Below the pieces are notes generated by a model. That model worked only from the letters and a program-made list of their open reading frames with translations. It ran no database searches and was not told the origin of the DNA. Shown one piece after another: positions 63,009 to 64,000 of a stretch of DNA of 64,000 bases. Origin of the DNA: an uncultured Acetatifactor sp. (GTDB lineage Bacteria; Bacillota; Clostridia; Lachnospirales; Lachnospiraceae); NCBI GenBank assembly GCA_910587555.1, contig CAJULV010000009.1, positions 20,754 through 84,753 on the forward strand, read 5' to 3'. The stretch's first letter is position 1, and every line of letters begins with the position of its first letter. Made by a program: the position numbers and the translations under genes.

Positions 63009-64000
63009 CTACTCGGCAATGCGTATCACTGCTTTTACAATATCGGCTTTATTGCTCACACTGTAGTCCATGGCCTTCTGCACCTCGTCAAGCCCGAAAA
63101 CATCCGTCACGATACCTTTCAGATTTACCTTGCCTGCCGCAACAGCCTCTATGGCCATGGGATAGATATGGCGGTAACGGAACACTGTCTTGAACGTCAG
63201 CTCCTTATCCAGCGCAAGGCTCATGGGCAGCGTCATTTCCCCGCTCTTGCTGTAACCTACCAGCACGATTGCCGCGCCTTTCCTGGTCATATGGATGGTC
63301 TGCACTGTGGTTATCTGTGTGCCTGCGGTCTCCACTGCCAGGTCGCAGCCTTTTCCGTCCGTCAGCTTCCTTACCTCTTCCACCGCGTCTGCCTGCGCTC
63401 CGTTAATGACGCCGTCTGCTCCCAGTTCCAACGCCTTCTGAAGGCGTTTTTCCATGATATCCACCACATACACTTTTGAAACGCCCATTGCCTTCAGAGC
63501 CATCATTGTCACCAGGCCGATACAGCCTGCCCCCATGACCACCGCTGTCTGTCCTGCCCTTGCGCCTCCCTGCATGGCCGCATGGAATCCCACTGCCAGA
63601 GGCTCGATCAGTGCGCCCTCCATGGTGCTTACATGATCCGGCAGTTTATAACAGAGGTCTGCTTCGTGGGCCACATATTCCTGAAATACCCCGTCCACCG
63701 GGGGCGTTGCGAAAAAGACCACATCCGGGCAGAGGTTGTAATTCCCTGTTCTGCAGAATTCACAATGACCGCAGGTCTTGCCCGGCTCCAGCGCAACCCT
63801 GTCGCCGACTTTCAGGTGCTTCACATCCTTCCCCACTTCCACCACGGTTCCGCCCGGCTCATGGCCAAGCACAAAGGGCGGCTTTACCACATAGTCACCG
63901 ATGGCCCCTGTCTCGTAATAATGCAGGTCGCTGCCGCAGATTCCTACATACTCCAGCTTGACAAGCACCTCATTGTCTTTTGCTTTCGGGATATCCCTTT
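63009..64000 (-). CDS. Zinc-dependent polyol (L-iditol/xylitol type) dehydrogenase, partial
   Basis: At least 329 residues; the frame runs through the right window edge with no start, so the N-terminus is missing (perhaps 15-20 residues). The catalytic zinc ligands are in YVGICGSDLHYYE, VLGHEPGG and LIEPLAVG; the structural zinc site is the four-Cys stretch GKTCGHCEFCRTGNYNLC. The NAD site GAGCIGLVTMMALKAMG is followed by VVDIMEKR, where Asp favours NAD over NADP. It resembles sorbitol/xylitol dehydrogenases, which oxidise polyols to ketoses. With the GPH transporter and the relic PfkB kinase it would form an uptake-oxidation-phosphorylation path, now lacking its kinase. Confidence 0.92.
   Translation of the reverse strand, partial: RDIPKAKDNEVLVKLEYVGICGSDLHYYETGAIGDYVVKPPFVLGHEPGGTVVEVGKDVKHLKVGDRVALEPGKTCGHCEFCRTGNYNLCPDVVFFATPPVDGVFQEYVAHEADLCYKLPDHVSTMEGALIEPLAVGFHAAMQGGARAGQTAVVMGAGCIGLVTMMALKAMGVSKVYVVDIMEKRLQKALELGADGVINGAQADAVEEVRKLTDGKGCDLAVETAGTQITTVQTIHMTRKGAAIVLVGYSKSGEMTLPMSLALDKELTFKTVFRYRHIYPMAIEAVAAGKVNLKGIVTDVFGLDEVQKAMDYSVSNKADIVKAVIRIAE

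Overview
The window looks like chromosome of an anaerobic, gut-type Firmicute, most likely Lachnospiraceae (Clostridia). The reasons are the order rpmG-secE-nusG-rplK-rplA-rplJ-rplL-rpoB-rpoC with Gram-positive protein features, an XpaC/TelA pair, LytTR/GHKL two-component genes, YtrA- and TetR-controlled ABC exporters, many lipoprotein solute-binding proteins, a dockerin/M60 surface protease and a tRNA gene without encoded CCA. No reference search was possible, so the genus stays open.

Layout. 1-2.5 kb: a collapsed GH27 alpha-galactosidase gene, an M28 metallopeptidase and a CmpB-like membrane protein. 2.6-11.7 kb (minus): a pectin/rhamnogalacturonan uptake locus, with a lipoprotein binding protein, two sugar ABC permeases, a membrane AraC-type regulator and a PL11 rhamnogalacturonan lyase. 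12-18.2 kb (plus): a MATE exporter, a DUF6044-like membrane protein, then six tandem 40-bp hairpin repeats that form the leader of the xpaC-telA operon. 18.2-21 kb (minus): a LytTR/GHKL pair and rfbD. 21.3-33.6 kb (minus): the ribosomal protein/RNA polymerase cluster, with three clear promoters, an L10 leader plus attenuator, and a terminator between rplL and rpoB. 33.9-39.2 kb (minus): two ABC exporter operons, one with a GntR/YtrA regulator and one with TetR. 39.6-45 kb: aldose epimerase, glnA, tRNA-Ala(CGC), a LysM/SpoIID-like protein and a flavodoxin-like reductase. 45.3-52.8 kb: an unknown basic coiled-coil protein, a membrane C39-like protease, a hybrid histidine kinase with an orphan binding lipoprotein, and mecA. 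53-59.5 kb (minus): an operon of a 1,802-residue secreted M60 protease carrying a dockerin and a membrane-anchored protein with a cohesin-like domain. 59.6-64 kb (minus): thiN with a small conserved-looking protein, a GPH sugar transporter with a truncated PfkB kinase start, and a polyol dehydrogenase that runs off the window edge.

Two themes stand out. The first is carbohydrate and glycoprotein scavenging: PL11 lyase with ABC import, the M60 protease, the GPH transporter with polyol dehydrogenase, and relics of GH27 and PfkB genes. The second is a high load of intergenic palindromic repeats: a 59-bp family with three members, the six-copy hairpin array, and other hairpin or direct-repeat elements before glnA, before thiN and beside the C39-like protease. 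The least expected features are the dockerin-M60/cohesin pair, the hairpin array starting at the predicted xpaC transcription start, and Asn at the rifampicin-site position that is His in most bacteria. All names come from reading motifs by eye.
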